Source: Sphingobium fluviale (GTDB lineage Bacteria; Pseudomonadota; Alphaproteobacteria; Sphingomonadales; Sphingomonadaceae). Taken from it: a stretch of DNA of 64,000 bases. The notes under the pieces are model-generated. The model did no database searches. It was not told the DNA's origin and worked only from the letters and a program-made list of their open reading frames with translations. This document shows, piece after piece, positions 31,150 to 39,628 of this stretch. A program made the position numbers and the translations under genes. The stretch spans positions 62,001-126,000 of the forward strand of contig NZ_SBKP01000005.1 of NCBI RefSeq assembly GCF_004122115.1, given 5' to 3'. Each line of letters opens with the position of its first letter. Within the stretch, counting starts at the first letter, position 1.

Positions 31150-32724
31150 TTAGTTTTGCGGTGAGGTTTCAGACGGGCCGTCTGATGGCTTGCGTGTGCA
31201 CTGATAGACCAGCCGCTCGTTGGGCTGGGCGGGCAGGAGAGCGCGGATCTGGCCGTGCGCCTGTTGTATCCGGCTCAGGGTGGCTGGATCCGCCGTGCAT
31301 CCCTTCGCCGCCAGCTTAGCCTCGATCTTGCGTGCCTGCTCCATCGTTGTGGCGTTGGGCAGAAAGCGTTCTACCTTATATGATCCGTCAGCCGGATCGA
31401 AACTGGCAACGGAGATGCTCTGGTCGTCGTGGAGCGAGAGGCGGTTCCAGCTCTTGTCGGCCTGCACGAACTGGCGCGCACCATCGGCGCAGCCCTCCGG
31501 CGTCCAAGCGATGCTGGAGTCCTGCGTATCGGAAAAGATGATGCGGCTGCGCGCTTCGTCGATGCGGCAGATATTCTCTCCGTTTGCGTCATAGGCCGGC
31601 ACGGTGACTGGGAAGGTGGCGTTCTCGGCGGGCAGGGCGTCGGCCACCTTGTCTGCTATGCCGGAGAAGGACGGGCGGAGCAGGAACACCGCCACCGCCG
31701 CCACGATCAGCACTCCGCCGCCGATCATCGCCCATTTGCGCTGGCGAGGCTTGTGCTCTGCGTTGAACATCATCGCACCGCCAAAGGCGAGGCCGCCTAG
31801 CACCAGCAACACGCCCGAAAGCGCCATCATGTTCTCGCGCGCCGAGACGATATCCTGAGAGGCCTGCTCGCGCGCGGCGGAGAGCGCCTTCTGCTCCGCC
31901 ATTGCCGCCTGCTGTTCCTGCTGTTGCTGCTTGAGCAAGGCGTCGGCCTGCATCTTCGCTTCCAGCACTTCCAGCTCCGCCATGCTGCGGCAGGGGACGG
32001 GGGTGCGGCGGAACTGCACGCCCGCCTGACGGAGGAACGAGGCGATTTCGCGATTCGATACGGCAAAGCCGAATTCAGCGTCCGCCGCGCTTTCCGCGAC
32101 CGAGCCCATGCTGTTCAGGCCCAGCACCCGCCCGCAATCATCGACCAGCGGCCCGCCGCTGTTGCCGGCCGCAATCGGCGCTGTGTGGAGGATCGTATCG
32201 AACGCCTGGCTGGAGCGCCCGGTCGAGACTGCGCCGCCGGTCTTTACCGGTTCGAGCGGCTGGACCATCTCATTGAGGTCAAGCCCCTGCGCCCTGTCTA
32301 CCGTCGCCGGATAGCCGACGGCGGTGACATGCTGGCCATCCATCACGCCGCCGGCAAAGAACGTGGCGACCGGCAGGCGCGCGTCTTTCACTTCGATCAA
32401 CGCGAGGTCATTGCCGGTAGAATAAGCTATCAGCTTGCCGCCATAGCCGCGCTTGCCCTCGGTGGGGACGACGCCGACTGTAAGGTTTTTTTCGCTGCGC
32501 AGGATTTCCACCACATGCGCGTTGGTCAGCACCTTGTCCGGTGCGACGGCGACGCCGCTGCCGTGGCCGACGAAATAGGCCTGATCGCCGTTGGTAGCGA
32601 TGATGACCACGCGCACCACCGACCGCACCGCGACGGCGACATCCTGCTGCTCTGCGCTGATGGGTGCCGCAGGGAAAGCAAGGAGGCTGATAATGATCAG
32701 GAGGCGGCGAAGCAGGCGTTTCAT
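31150..32724 (-). CDS. Membrane-anchored trypsin-like serine protease
   Basis: The 524-residue protein has an N-terminal signal sequence (LLIIISLLAFPAAPISAEQ), then a trypsin-2-like protease domain with the triad His in VLTNAHVVEIL (near residue 72), Asp in STGNDLALIEVKD (near 107) and Ser in APIAAGNSGGPLVDDCG (near 187). A glutamine-rich coiled coil (residues about 250-290), two membrane helices (SGVLLVLGGLAFGGAMMF and WAMIGGGVLIVAAVAVFLL) and a C-terminal soluble domain with several cysteines follow. There is no PDZ domain, so it is not a standard DegP/HtrA. The arrangement suggests a periplasmic protease tethered to the inner membrane; its targets are unknown. Confidence 0.85.
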   Translation of the reverse strand: MKRLLRRLLIIISLLAFPAAPISAEQQDVAVAVRSVVRVVIIATNGDQAYFVGHGSGVAVAPDKVLTNAHVVEILRSEKNLTVGVVPTEGKRGYGGKLIAYSTGNDLALIEVKDARLPVATFFAGGVMDGQHVTAVGYPATVDRAQGLDLNEMVQPLEPVKTGGAVSTGRSSQAFDTILHTAPIAAGNSGGPLVDDCGRVLGLNSMGSVAESAADAEFGFAVSNREIASFLRQAGVQFRRTPVPCRSMAELEVLEAKMQADALLKQQQQEQQAAMAEQKALSAAREQASQDIVSARENMMALSGVLLVLGGLAFGGAMMFNAEHKPRQRKWAMIGGGVLIVAAVAVFLLRPSFSGIADKVADALPAENATFPVTVPAYDANGENICRIDEARSRIIFSDTQDSSIAWTPEGCADGARQFVQADKSWNRLSLHDDQSISVASFDPADGSYKVERFLPNATTMEQARKIEAKLAAKGCTADPATLSRIQQAHGQIRALLPAQPNERLVYQCTRKPSDGPSETSPQN

Positions 32725-32849
32725 TGGCAGGATATGTATGACGGCGCGCGAACGAGGGAAAGCGATTCCTGCTTTGAACGCAAGAAACGGGAAGCATCAT
32801 CCAGATATATGGGTCTAACCCCTATGCGCACAACGAGTAGGAGGCGTGA

Positions 32850-33320
32850 ATGGCGTATAAAGTTTCAGGATTATCCAAAGCGGATTTTGTCGATCTGTTT
32901 GTGATGACCGATGATGCCTTGGCCCAGATAAACGCGAAAAGGGTGCGTGCAACGGGGCCTGGCTTTCCATGTCGGATATCCCTTCAGGACGCGAAGCTGG
33001 GAGATACCCTGATTTTACTCCATCATGTCAGTCATGACGTGGCAACGCCGTATCGGTCAGCATATGCCATCTATGTCAATGAGACAGCGGCAGATACGTC
33101 TCCCTATATCGATACCACCCCGCCAGTCTTTGTCGGCAGGCCGATTGCACTGAGAGGTTTCACCGGGGAGGGTATGCTCCACGCCGCGTCTCTCGCATTG
33201 CCGGGGGAGGCGGACATAAAAATTCGGGCACTGTTGGCGGACCCGGACATTGCCTATATCCACGCTCACAATGCGGCACATGGCTGCTATTCAGCGCGAA
33301 TTGATCGTTATGATGATTGA
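32850..33320 (+). CDS. DUF1203 family protein
   Basis: The 156-residue protein matches the DUF1203 layout: an N-terminal YKVSGLSKADFVDLF, the central PCRISLQDAKLGDTLILLHH near residues 41-60, and the C-terminal [19 protein letters not shown]. The family has no known activity. It lies divergent from the protease, with 125 bases between, and its last codons overlap the ada start by about 11 bases, which suggests coexpression with the alkylation-damage gene. Confidence 0.8.
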   Translation: MAYKVSGLSKADFVDLFVMTDDALAQINAKRVRATGPGFPCRISLQDAKLGDTLILLHHVSHDVATPYRSAYAIYVNETAADTSPYIDTTPPVFVGRPIALRGFTGEGMLHAASLALPGEADIKIRALLADPDIAYIHAHNAAHGCYSARIDRYDD

Positions 33321-34377
33321 TGAGGAAGGTGCCTATCTAGCGATTAGCGTTCGCGACCGCGCGCAAGATGGGCACTTCGTCTTTGCCGTGCGCTCCACTG
33401 GCATTTACTGCAAGCCGAGCTGCCCGGCGCGCCGGCCTCGGCGCGAGAATGTGGCGTTCTTCGCCGGTGGCGAGCCCGCGCGGGCGGCAGGATATCGGCC
33501 TTGCCTGCGGTGCAGGCCCGACGAAGCGGCGCGGGATACACGAGCGGTCGAGCGGGCGCTGGCGCTGTTGGAAAGCGCTGAGGAGCGAGTGTCCCTTTCC
33601 GCGCTGGCGGAGGCGGTCGGCTATGCTGCGCACCATTTTCAGCGTATTTTCAAACAGAGGACAGGCGTTTCTCCCGCTGCTTATGCGCGGGCGGTGCGGG
33701 CGAGACGGGCAGAGGCAGCGCTGGAGGGAGACGGCGCCGGGCGCATCACCGATGCGGCCTATGACGCGGGCTATGCCGCGCCCAGCCGCTTTTACGCCGA
33801 GGCGAAGGGGAGGATGGGCATGACACCAAGGGCATGGAGAAATGGCGGCGCGGGTGAGCGCATCCGCGCGAGCGTGGCGGCAAGTTCGCTCGGCCCGCTG
33901 CTGGTTGCCGCGACCGACAAGGGGCTGTGCCGCATTGCATTTGATGAGACGGAGGCGGATCTGCGTGCCCGGTTCCCCCACGCCGAGATACTGCCGCCCG
34001 ACGCTTCCTTTGCCGCGCTGGTGCAGGCGGTGGTGGCGATGGTCGATGATCCCGCCCGTGCGCAGGCCGACCTGCCCACAGACGCGCGCGGCACCGCGTT
34101 TCAGCAGGCGGTGTGGCAGGCGTTGCGCGCGATCCCCGCTGGCGAGACGCGCAGCTATGCCCAAATCGCCGCATCGATAGGCCGCCCGCAAGCGGTGCGC
34201 GCGACGGGAACGGCCTGTGGCGACAATGCGCTTGCCGTGCTTGTTCCCTGCCACAGAGTATTGCGCAGCGATGGCGGGCTGGGCGGCTATGCCTATGGGC
34301 TGGAACGGAAGCGCGCGCTGCTGGCGCGTGAGGGAGTACTCCAGCCCACACAACATGCGGGCAAGCCCAAAGGCTGA
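33310..34377 (+). CDS. ada: Ada, bifunctional alkylation-response regulator and DNA methyltransferase
   Basis: Ada repairs O6-methylguanine and methylphosphotriesters and activates the adaptive response. The 355-residue protein has all three parts. The N-terminal zinc domain has its four cysteines in [14 protein letters not shown] (near residues 31-44) and [10 protein letters not shown] (near 63-72). A central AraC-type helix-turn-helix follows ([40 protein letters not shown]). The C-terminal methyltransferase has the acceptor cysteine in [20 protein letters not shown], near residue 314. Two consecutive ATGs (33310 and 33313) are possible starts; both overlap the end of the DUF1203 gene. Confidence 0.93.
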   Translation: MMIDEEGAYLAISVRDRAQDGHFVFAVRSTGIYCKPSCPARRPRRENVAFFAGGEPARAAGYRPCLRCRPDEAARDTRAVERALALLESAEERVSLSALAEAVGYAAHHFQRIFKQRTGVSPAAYARAVRARRAEAALEGDGAGRITDAAYDAGYAAPSRFYAEAKGRMGMTPRAWRNGGAGERIRASVAASSLGPLLVAATDKGLCRIAFDETEADLRARFPHAEILPPDASFAALVQAVVAMVDDPARAQADLPTDARGTAFQQAVWQALRAIPAGETRSYAQIAASIGRPQAVRATGTACGDNALAVLVPCHRVLRSDGGLGGYAYGLERKRALLAREGVLQPTQHAGKPKG

Positions 34378-34388
34378 ATTGATTCAGC
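34373..34388. repeat. Short perfect inverted repeat at the ada stop codon
   Basis: GCTGAAT and ATTCAGC form a perfect 7-base stem around TG, overlapping the TGA stop of ada and 27 bases before leuC. No T-run follows, so I do not call it a terminator. It may be a small protein-binding palindrome or chance. Confidence 0.35.
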
Positions 34389-34414
34389 GCTTATATGCCG
34401 CTAGGGGGCATGGC

Positions 34415-35854
34415 ATGACACAGCCACGCACCTTGTATGAGAAAATCTGGGACGCCCATATTGTCGAGCGGCAGGCGGACGGCACCTGCCTCATCTATAT
34501 CGACCGGCATCTCGTTCATGAAGTGACCAGCCCGCAGGCGTTCGAGGGGCTGCGCATGGCGGGCCGCAGGGTGCGTCGGCCGGATCTGACGCTCGCCGTG
34601 CCGGATCATAACCTGCCCACCACAGCGCGGGTCGATGCGGCGGGCAAGCGCTTGCCGATTGCGGACCCGGAAAGCGCGCAGCAGCTTGCGGCGCTGGAGC
34701 GGAACGCGCCGGAGTTTGGCGTCAAATATATCGGCGCGACCGATGCGGAGCAGGGCATCGTCCATGTCGTCGGGCCGGAGCAGGGCTTCACGCTGCCGGG
34801 CACGACGCTTGTCTGCGGAGACAGCCACACGGCGGCGCACGGCGCGCTGGGTGCCTTGGCGTTCGGCATCGGCACCAGCGAGGTCGAGCATGTGCTGGCG
34901 ACGCAGACGCTGTTGCTGAAGCCCAGCAAGACGATGGAGATTCGCGTCGAGGGTCAGCTTGGCCCCGGCGTCACGCCCAAGGACGTGATCCTGCATGTGA
35001 TCGGTGTGATCGGCACGGCGGGCGGCACCGGCCATGTGATCGAGTATCGCGGCACTGTGTTCGAGGAGATGTCGATCGAAGGGCGGTTGACGGTCTCCAA
35101 CATGTCGATCGAGGGAGGCGCGCGCGCTGGCCTCTTTGCGCCCGATGACAAGACCTTTGCCTATTTGAAGGGCCGCCCGATGGCGCCCAAGGGCGCAGAC
35201 TGGGACGCCGCCGTTGCGTATTGGAAGAGTCTTGTGACCGACGAAGGCGCGCGGTTTGACAAGACGGTGCGCATCGATGCCGCAGACATCGCGCCGACCG
35301 TCACATGGGGCACAAGCCCTGAGGATGTCGTGCCGATCAGCGGCGTGGTGCCTGCGCCGGAGAGTTTTACCGATCCGTCCAAACGCGCGGCGGCGGAAAA
35401 GGCGCTGGACTATATGGGCCTCACTGCCGGTCAGCGGATGGAGGATGTTTCGGTGCAGCATGTCTTCATCGGCAGTTGCACCAACAGCCGGATCGAGGAT
35501 CTGCGCGCCGCAGCCGCAATAGCCAAGGGGCGCAAAGTGGCTCCGGGTATCAAACAGGCGCTGATCGTGCCCGGCTCCGGGCTGGTGAAGCGGCAGGCCG
35601 AGGCCGAGGGGCTGGACCGCATCTTCATCGAGGCTGGGTTCGAGTGGCGCGAGCCGGGCTGCTCCATGTGTCTCGCGATGAACCCGGACAAGGTGCCAGC
35701 GGGTGAGCGCTGCGCCTCCACATCCAACCGCAATTTCATGGGGCGGCAGGGGCCGGGCGCACGCACCCACCTCGTTTCCCCCGCAATGGCGGCGGCGGCG
35801 GCGGTGACGGGGCATCTGACCGATGTGAGAGAACTGACAGGAGTGATGGCATGA
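34415..35854 (+). CDS. leuC: LeuC, 3-isopropylmalate dehydratase large subunit
   Basis: LeuC carries the 4Fe-4S cluster of isopropylmalate isomerase in leucine biosynthesis. The 479-residue protein has the three ligand cysteines in [15 protein letters not shown] (near residue 354) and [15 protein letters not shown] (near 415-418), and active-site stretches VPDHNLPTT and [21 protein letters not shown] chose the ATG at 34415 since the conserved [17 protein letters not shown] begins there; the longer frame extends back into ada. The stop overlaps the start of a 39-codon ORF by ATGA. Confidence 0.96.
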   Translation: MTQPRTLYEKIWDAHIVERQADGTCLIYIDRHLVHEVTSPQAFEGLRMAGRRVRRPDLTLAVPDHNLPTTARVDAAGKRLPIADPESAQQLAALERNAPEFGVKYIGATDAEQGIVHVVGPEQGFTLPGTTLVCGDSHTAAHGALGALAFGIGTSEVEHVLATQTLLLKPSKTMEIRVEGQLGPGVTPKDVILHVIGVIGTAGGTGHVIEYRGTVFEEMSIEGRLTVSNMSIEGGARAGLFAPDDKTFAYLKGRPMAPKGADWDAAVAYWKSLVTDEGARFDKTVRIDAADIAPTVTWGTSPEDVVPISGVVPAPESFTDPSKRAAAEKALDYMGLTAGQRMEDVSVQHVFIGSCTNSRIEDLRAAAAIAKGRKVAPGIKQALIVPGSGLVKRQAEAEGLDRIFIEAGFEWREPGCSMCLAMNPDKVPAGERCASTSNRNFMGRQGPGARTHLVSPAMAAAAAVTGHLTDVRELTGVMA

Positions 35855-35970
35855 AGCGCGCGTTCTGGGTACTGGCGCTCGGCGCACTCGTCAGCGCGGT
35901 GATGGCGGCGACCATCGGCCGGGCGGAAGACGCGCATGTTCCCCCCGCGCAGGTCGAGGGGGCGCGCTGA
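35851..35970 (+). CDS. 39-residue micro-protein coupled between leuC and leuD
   Basis: This short ORF starts in an ATGA overlap with the leuC stop and ends in a TGATG overlap with the leuD start, so it is precisely threaded between the two subunits of isopropylmalate isomerase. The product begins [20 protein letters not shown], one hydrophobic helix resembling a signal anchor, followed by a short soluble tail ([19 protein letters not shown]). I do not recognise a family. It may be a genuine small membrane protein, or serve mainly to couple leuD translation to leuC. Confidence 0.65.
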   Translation: MKRAFWVLALGALVSAVMAATIGRAEDAHVPPAQVEGAR

Positions 35971-36563
35971 TGGAGCCGATCAACACCGTCGAAGGCCGCG
36001 CCTATCCGCTGGGTGTAAAGAATGTCGACACAGACATGATTATCGCCGCCAAGTGGCTGAAGGGCATCACCCGCGCCGGGCTGGGGCAGGGCGCGTTCGA
36101 GGCGCTGCGGGCCGAGCCGGGCAATGTGTTCGATGACCCCACCTATAAGGGCAGCCCGATCCTGATCGCGGGCGACAATTTCGGCTGCGGATCGAGCCGC
36201 GAACATGCGGCCTGGGCGCTCATCGACATGGGCGTCAGGGTCGTGATCGCGCCAAGCTTCTCGGACATTTTCTCCGGCAATGCCTTCAAGAATGGCATTT
36301 TGACGGTCGCGCTGCCGCAAGACGCGATAGACCGGCTGATGGAGGTGGCGAAGACCGATCCCATCCATATCGATCTCGAAAGCCAGACCGTCACCACGCC
36401 GTTTCAGGACCGCTTCACCTTCGAAGTCGATCCGTTTCGCAAAACCTGCCTGCTCGGTGGGCTGGACGAGATCGGCCTCACACTGGCGCGGACCGACAGC
36501 ATCGGCGCGTTCGAACAGGCGCGGGCGGACGATCAGCCCTGGCTGGCTCCGGCGCTTGTCTGA
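35970..36563 (+). CDS. leuD: LeuD, 3-isopropylmalate dehydratase small subunit
   Basis: The small, swivelling-domain subunit of isopropylmalate isomerase, 197 residues. Family motifs are [15 protein letters not shown] near residues 20-34 and [20 protein letters not shown] near residues 66-85, whose GSSREHA binds the substrate. Its start codon overlaps the stop of the preceding 39-codon ORF. Confidence 0.96.
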   Translation: MEPINTVEGRAYPLGVKNVDTDMIIAAKWLKGITRAGLGQGAFEALRAEPGNVFDDPTYKGSPILIAGDNFGCGSSREHAAWALIDMGVRVVIAPSFSDIFSGNAFKNGILTVALPQDAIDRLMEVAKTDPIHIDLESQTVTTPFQDRFTFEVDPFRKTCLLGGLDEIGLTLARTDSIGAFEQARADDQPWLAPALV

Positions 36564-36619
36564 GGGGGCGGGCGCTCCTATCTATAGGTTTAGATTCACT
36601 CACACTGCAGGCAGGCAAT

Positions 36620-36946
36620 ATGACCGATTTCAACGACCGTGAACGCGCATTCGAAGCCAAATTCGCGCATGACGAGGAACTCCAGTTTCGCATCATCGCG
36701 CGCCGCAACCGGCTGCTGGGCGAATGGGCGGGCGCGAAGATGGGCCTGACGGCCGCCGAGACCGATGCCTATGCCAAGGCCGTGGTACAGGCCGACTTTG
36801 AGGAAGCGGGCGACGAGGACGTGATCCGCAAGCTGGTGGGCGATCTGACCAGCGCCGGTGTCGAGATTGACGAGCCGACCGTGCGTACAGCTTTGGAAGA
36901 GCAGGAAGTCATCGCGCGGCGCATGTTCATCGAACCGCAGGCTTAA
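36620..36946 (+). CDS. F1-ATPase inhibitor zeta subunit (DUF1476)
   Basis: The 108-residue protein matches the alphaproteobacterial zeta subunit, which inserts into F1 and blocks ATP hydrolysis. The inhibitory N-terminus is present (TDFNDRERAFEAKFAHDEEL), followed by the helical bundle FRIIARRNRLLGEWAGAKMG. It is encoded away from the F1 operon. This matters here because the epsilon subunit in the same window lacks its own inhibitory domain (25667-25921). Confidence 0.9.
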   Translation: MTDFNDRERAFEAKFAHDEELQFRIIARRNRLLGEWAGAKMGLTAAETDAYAKAVVQADFEEAGDEDVIRKLVGDLTSAGVEIDEPTVRTALEEQEVIARRMFIEPQA

Positions 36947-36956
36947 GGCGCGTATC

Positions 36957-37193
36957 ATGGCAATGGCCGCCGACGAGATTGAGGCGCTGATCCGCGCAGG
37001 CATCCCCGATGCGAGGATCGAGATCACCGATCTGCGCGGCGATGGCGATCATTATGCCGCGCGGGTGGAGGCGGAGAGCTTCCGTGGGCTAAGCCGGGTG
37101 AAGCAGCATCAGGCTGTTTATAACGCGCTCGGCGGCAGGATGGGCGGTGTGCTCCATGCCTTGCAACTGACCACCGCCGTCCCCAACTCATAA
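36957..37193 (+). CDS. BolA/IbaG-family protein
   Basis: The 78-residue protein has the BolA fold: IEALIRAGIPDARIEITDLR, then HYAARVEAESFRGLSRVKQH with the conserved FRGLSRVKQHQAVY, and histidine in VLHALQL. BolA proteins pair with monothiol glutaredoxins to bind and hand over 2Fe-2S clusters, and the glutaredoxin gene follows 33 bases later. I chose the ATG at 36957; an upstream extension would run through the zeta gene. It starts 10 bases after the zeta stop. Confidence 0.9.
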   Translation: MAMAADEIEALIRAGIPDARIEITDLRGDGDHYAARVEAESFRGLSRVKQHQAVYNALGGRMGGVLHALQLTTAVPNS

Positions 37194-37226
37194 GATATAA
37201 GCCGCCAGCAAACCGAGGAACCGATC

Positions 37227-37556
37227 ATGAATGACGTAGATAGCCGCATCGCGCAGATTGTGGGCAGCCATGATGTCGTGCTGTTCATGAAGGGTACGCC
37301 CTTGTTTCCGCAATGCGGATTTTCCAGCCGCGCCGTCGCCATTCTCAATCATCTCAATGTCGAGTTCGAGAGCGTTGACGTGTTGCAGGATCAGGAAGTG
37401 CGCCAGGGCATCAAGAGCTTTTCCGACTGGCCGACAATCCCCCAGCTTTATGTGAAGGGCGAGTTCGTGGGCGGCAGCGACATCATGATGGAAATGTACG
37501 AGGCGGGAGAGCTGCAACAAATGTTCGCCGATAGCGGTCTTTCTAACGCGGGTTGA
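37227..37556 (+). CDS. grxD: Monothiol glutaredoxin (Grx4 type)
   Basis: The 109-residue protein has the monothiol active site [14 protein letters not shown] with CGFS at residues 30-33, and the glutathione-binding [19 protein letters not shown] near residues 70-88. Proteins of this class carry bridging 2Fe-2S clusters with glutathione and interact with BolA, encoded just upstream. A GAGGA sequence lies ahead of the ATG. Confidence 0.95.
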   Translation: MNDVDSRIAQIVGSHDVVLFMKGTPLFPQCGFSSRAVAILNHLNVEFESVDVLQDQEVRQGIKSFSDWPTIPQLYVKGEFVGGSDIMMEMYEAGELQQMFADSGLSNAG

Positions 37557-37567
37557 TCTGCGGCCGC

Positions 37568-38065
37568 TTACTCCGCTCCGACGAACCGCGCTAGTTTGCC
37601 GAGCGTTTGCAGGCCCAGCGCCTCTGCTCCGAAGCCTTTCGCCTCTTGCCATTCGGCGGCGGTTGTAAAGGTCATCGCCAGCGTCACTCTGGTCGTGCTG
37701 TCATCCAGTTCCTCCAACACCACAGATGCGTGGGCATGTTCCGGTCCGTTTTCTCCCCATAGTAATGTGTAGGCAATATGCTCCTCAGGCCGGACCTCGG
37801 TGTAGAGATGGTGGTTGGGAAAGACGGTGCCGTCGGGGGCGATCATATCGAACACCCATTCTCCACCAGTGCGCAGGTCGATGCGCTGCGTGCGGCAGGA
37901 AAAGCCGTCCGGCCCCCACCATGAAGGCAATGTTTCCGGGTTTATCCAGGCGCCCCATACGGCTGAACGCGGCGCGTTGATCACCCGGTGCAGCACCATG
38001 GTACGCGCGGCAACATCGGGGTCGAGCGGTGGGGTAGTGCTGGCTTCATTTTTGGGGTCGGTCAT
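37568..38065 (-). CDS. SRPBCC (AHSA1-like) domain protein
   Basis: The 165-residue protein has the START/Bet v1-like pattern of the AHSA1 family: LHRVINAPRSAVWGAWINPE near residues 26-45, WWGPDGFSCRTQRIDLRTGG, and TRVTLAMTFTTAAEW near the end. These proteins bind hydrophobic ligands in a deep cavity. It is the second gene of an ArsR-SRPBCC operon (ATGA overlap), a common arrangement whose physiological role is not established. Confidence 0.88.
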   Translation of the reverse strand: MTDPKNEASTTPPLDPDVAARTMVLHRVINAPRSAVWGAWINPETLPSWWGPDGFSCRTQRIDLRTGGEWVFDMIAPDGTVFPNHHLYTEVRPEEHIAYTLLWGENGPEHAHASVVLEELDDSTTRVTLAMTFTTAAEWQEAKGFGAEALGLQTLGKLARFVGAE

Positions 38066-38403
38066 TGTTCATCGTCCTTCATAATTTGCATCACAAACGC
38101 ATCGAGCCTGTCGAGCCGCGCTTCCCATTGGGCGCGCTGCTCTTCGATCCAGCTCCGCACAGGCTCCAGTGCTTCCGGCACGAGGGCACAGGTGCGGGTA
38201 CGCCCGTCCTTGAAGCTGGTGATCAGCCCTGCCTCTTCCAGCACCGCGAGATGCCGCATGACCGTGGGCAGCTTGAGGCCGGTAGGTTCGGCCAGCTCCG
38301 TTACTGGCGCGGGTGCTTTGGCGAGACGGGTGAGTGCACCGCGGCGGGTGTCATCGGCGAGGGCGTGAAACAGCCGGGAGAGGGTGGGATCATGCTTAGC
38401 CAT
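38062..38403 (-). CDS. ArsR-family winged-helix repressor
   Basis: The 113-residue protein has the ArsR fold: LSRLFHALADDTRRGALTRL near residues 7-26 and the recognition helix region LKLPTVMRHLAVLEEAGLI near residues 43-61, followed by a long C-terminal helix. There is no obvious metal-binding CxC motif, so it probably responds to a small molecule or redox change, not to a metal. Its start codon lies in a perfect palindrome (38396-38411) and a second one lies 40 bases upstream, consistent with autoregulation. Confidence 0.9.
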   Translation of the reverse strand: MAKHDPTLSRLFHALADDTRRGALTRLAKAPAPVTELAEPTGLKLPTVMRHLAVLEEAGLITSFKDGRTRTCALVPEALEPVRSWIEEQRAQWEARLDRLDAFVMQIMKDDEQ

Positions 38404-38411
38404 ATGGCTAA
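38396..38411. promoter_or_regulatory. Candidate ArsR operator O1 overlapping the arsR start codon
   Basis: TTAGCC-ATAT-GGCTAA is a perfect 16-base palindrome. It includes the ATG of the arsR gene on the minus strand (38403-38401). The same core, GCC-N4-GGCTAA, recurs in O2, which supports a shared DNA-binding protein. Confidence 0.6.
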
Positions 38412-38737
38412 CTATCGCGCTGCCGCTCTGGGCGCAAGCAAATTAGTTTGCCAACCGGCTAACTATTGTAGCTGTGATCCTGGAGGAGACCGGGTGGGGG
38501 ATGCGCGGCGGAGACTGGGCCTGCTAACATCCCCCTGTGGGTCAAGGTAGGTAGTGCCTTTCTTATAAGCACGGCGCGTGCCAGATGGACAGAAGGACGG
38601 GTAAAGGCCGGTTGCAGTGGTTAATGAGATTTTCACCCCATCCGACATTGTAAAAAAAACCGACAAATTTGGGTGTTATCAGCGCTTTTGATATCGAACC
38701 GCTTGCGTCCGGGCTGCTGATGCGCACATGAGAAGGT
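38404..38737. other. Non-coding interval between arsR and the metallo-beta-lactamase gene
   Basis: These 334 bases divide two divergently transcribed genes. The arsR-proximal part holds the operator candidate O2 and a possible minus-strand -10. The rest is lower in GC, includes an A8 run near 38651-38658, and ends with an AGAAGG ribosome-binding site at 38732-38737 for the next gene. A 67-codon minus-strand ORF at 38463-38666 has no coding character that I can support. Confidence 0.5.
38444..38465. promoter_or_regulatory. Candidate ArsR operator O2 with minus-strand -10 element
   Basis: TAGTTTGCC-AACC-GGCTAACTA is an inverted repeat with 8 of 9 arm positions paired. Immediately next to it on the minus strand is TACAAT (38470-38465), a good -10, so transcription of arsR would start inside this operator near 38458. 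I could not find a convincing -35. Confidence 0.55.
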
Positions 38738-39628
38738 ATGACACCACCTTTTGACATGGCATCCCTGCCTACCGGAGAGGCGATGCGCCTCTCGCCGCTG
38801 GTGGCGCGGGTGCTGGCGCCCAATCCCTCGCCCTTCACCTATACCGGCACGCAGAGCTATGTCGTAGGCCGTGAGGATGTCGCGATTATCGACCCCGGCC
38901 CGGCGGACGACGCGCATCTCGATGCGCTGATCGCCACTATTGCCGGGCGGCCGGTGCGGGCTATCGTCTGCACCCATACCCACCGCGATCATAGCCCGGC
39001 GGCCGCGCTGCTGGCCGAGCGGATGAAGGCGCCGATTATCGGCTGTGCGCCGTTGACGCTGGAGGATGACGGCCCGCGCGCCGACGCAGCGTTCGATGCG
39101 GACTATAGGCCGGATGAGGCGCTGGCCGATGGCGCAATCCTTTCCGGCGATGGCTGGACGATTGTGGCAGTGGCGACACCGGGGCACACCTCCAACCATC
39201 TCTGCTATGCCCTGCGCGAGGAAGGGGCGCTGTTCACCGGCGATCATGTGATGGGCTGGTCCACCAGCGTCGTCTCGCCGCCGGATGGCGACATGGCGGA
39301 CTATATGCGCTCGATGCAGAAGCTGCTGGAGCGGGACGACGCGATTTATTATCCCGCGCATGGCGAGGCGGTGGAAAGCCCGCAACGGCTGGTGCGCGGG
39401 ATGATGGGCCATCGCAAGCACCGTGAGGGGCAGATTTTGCGCCATCTGGAGAGCGGCGAGGGGCTGGGCCGCAGCATCGGCGATATGGTGCCGGAGATGT
39501 ACAAGGGCGTCGATAAACGTCTTCACTCCGCCGCCGAACGTTCCGTGCTTGCACATCTGCTTGACCTTGAGCAGCGCGGGCTGGCACAGCATGTGCTGGA
39601 CGACGTGTGGAGGGTGGCGCACCAATGA
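38738..39628 (+). CDS. Metallo-beta-lactamase-fold hydrolase
   Basis: The 296-residue protein has the metal-binding HTHRDHSPAA motif (residues about 79-88), preceded by YVVGREDVAIIDPGPADDAH, and further ligands in TPGHTSNHLCY and FTGDHVMGWSTSVV and PAHGEAVE. It resembles the beta-lactamase-2/glyoxalase-II-like branch with a C-terminal winged-helix-like tail (HRKHREGQILRHLESGEGLG), as in human LACTB2-type proteins, which can be RNases. The specific substrate is unknown. AGAAGG precedes the ATG. It overlaps the next gene by ATGA. Confidence 0.88.
   Translation: MTPPFDMASLPTGEAMRLSPLVARVLAPNPSPFTYTGTQSYVVGREDVAIIDPGPADDAHLDALIATIAGRPVRAIVCTHTHRDHSPAAALLAERMKAPIIGCAPLTLEDDGPRADAAFDADYRPDEALADGAILSGDGWTIVAVATPGHTSNHLCYALREEGALFTGDHVMGWSTSVVSPPDGDMADYMRSMQKLLERDDAIYYPAHGEAVESPQRLVRGMMGHRKHREGQILRHLESGEGLGRSIGDMVPEMYKGVDKRLHSAAERSVLAHLLDLEQRGLAQHVLDDVWRVAHQ

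Noticed and set aside
34373..34388. Palindrome at the ada stop as a terminator
   Set aside because: The stem is AT-containing and short, and no T-run follows on either strand.
38463..38666. 67-codon minus-strand ORF in the arsR upstream region
   Set aside because: No ribosome-binding site, no family resemblance and low coding character; it overlaps probable promoter sequence.
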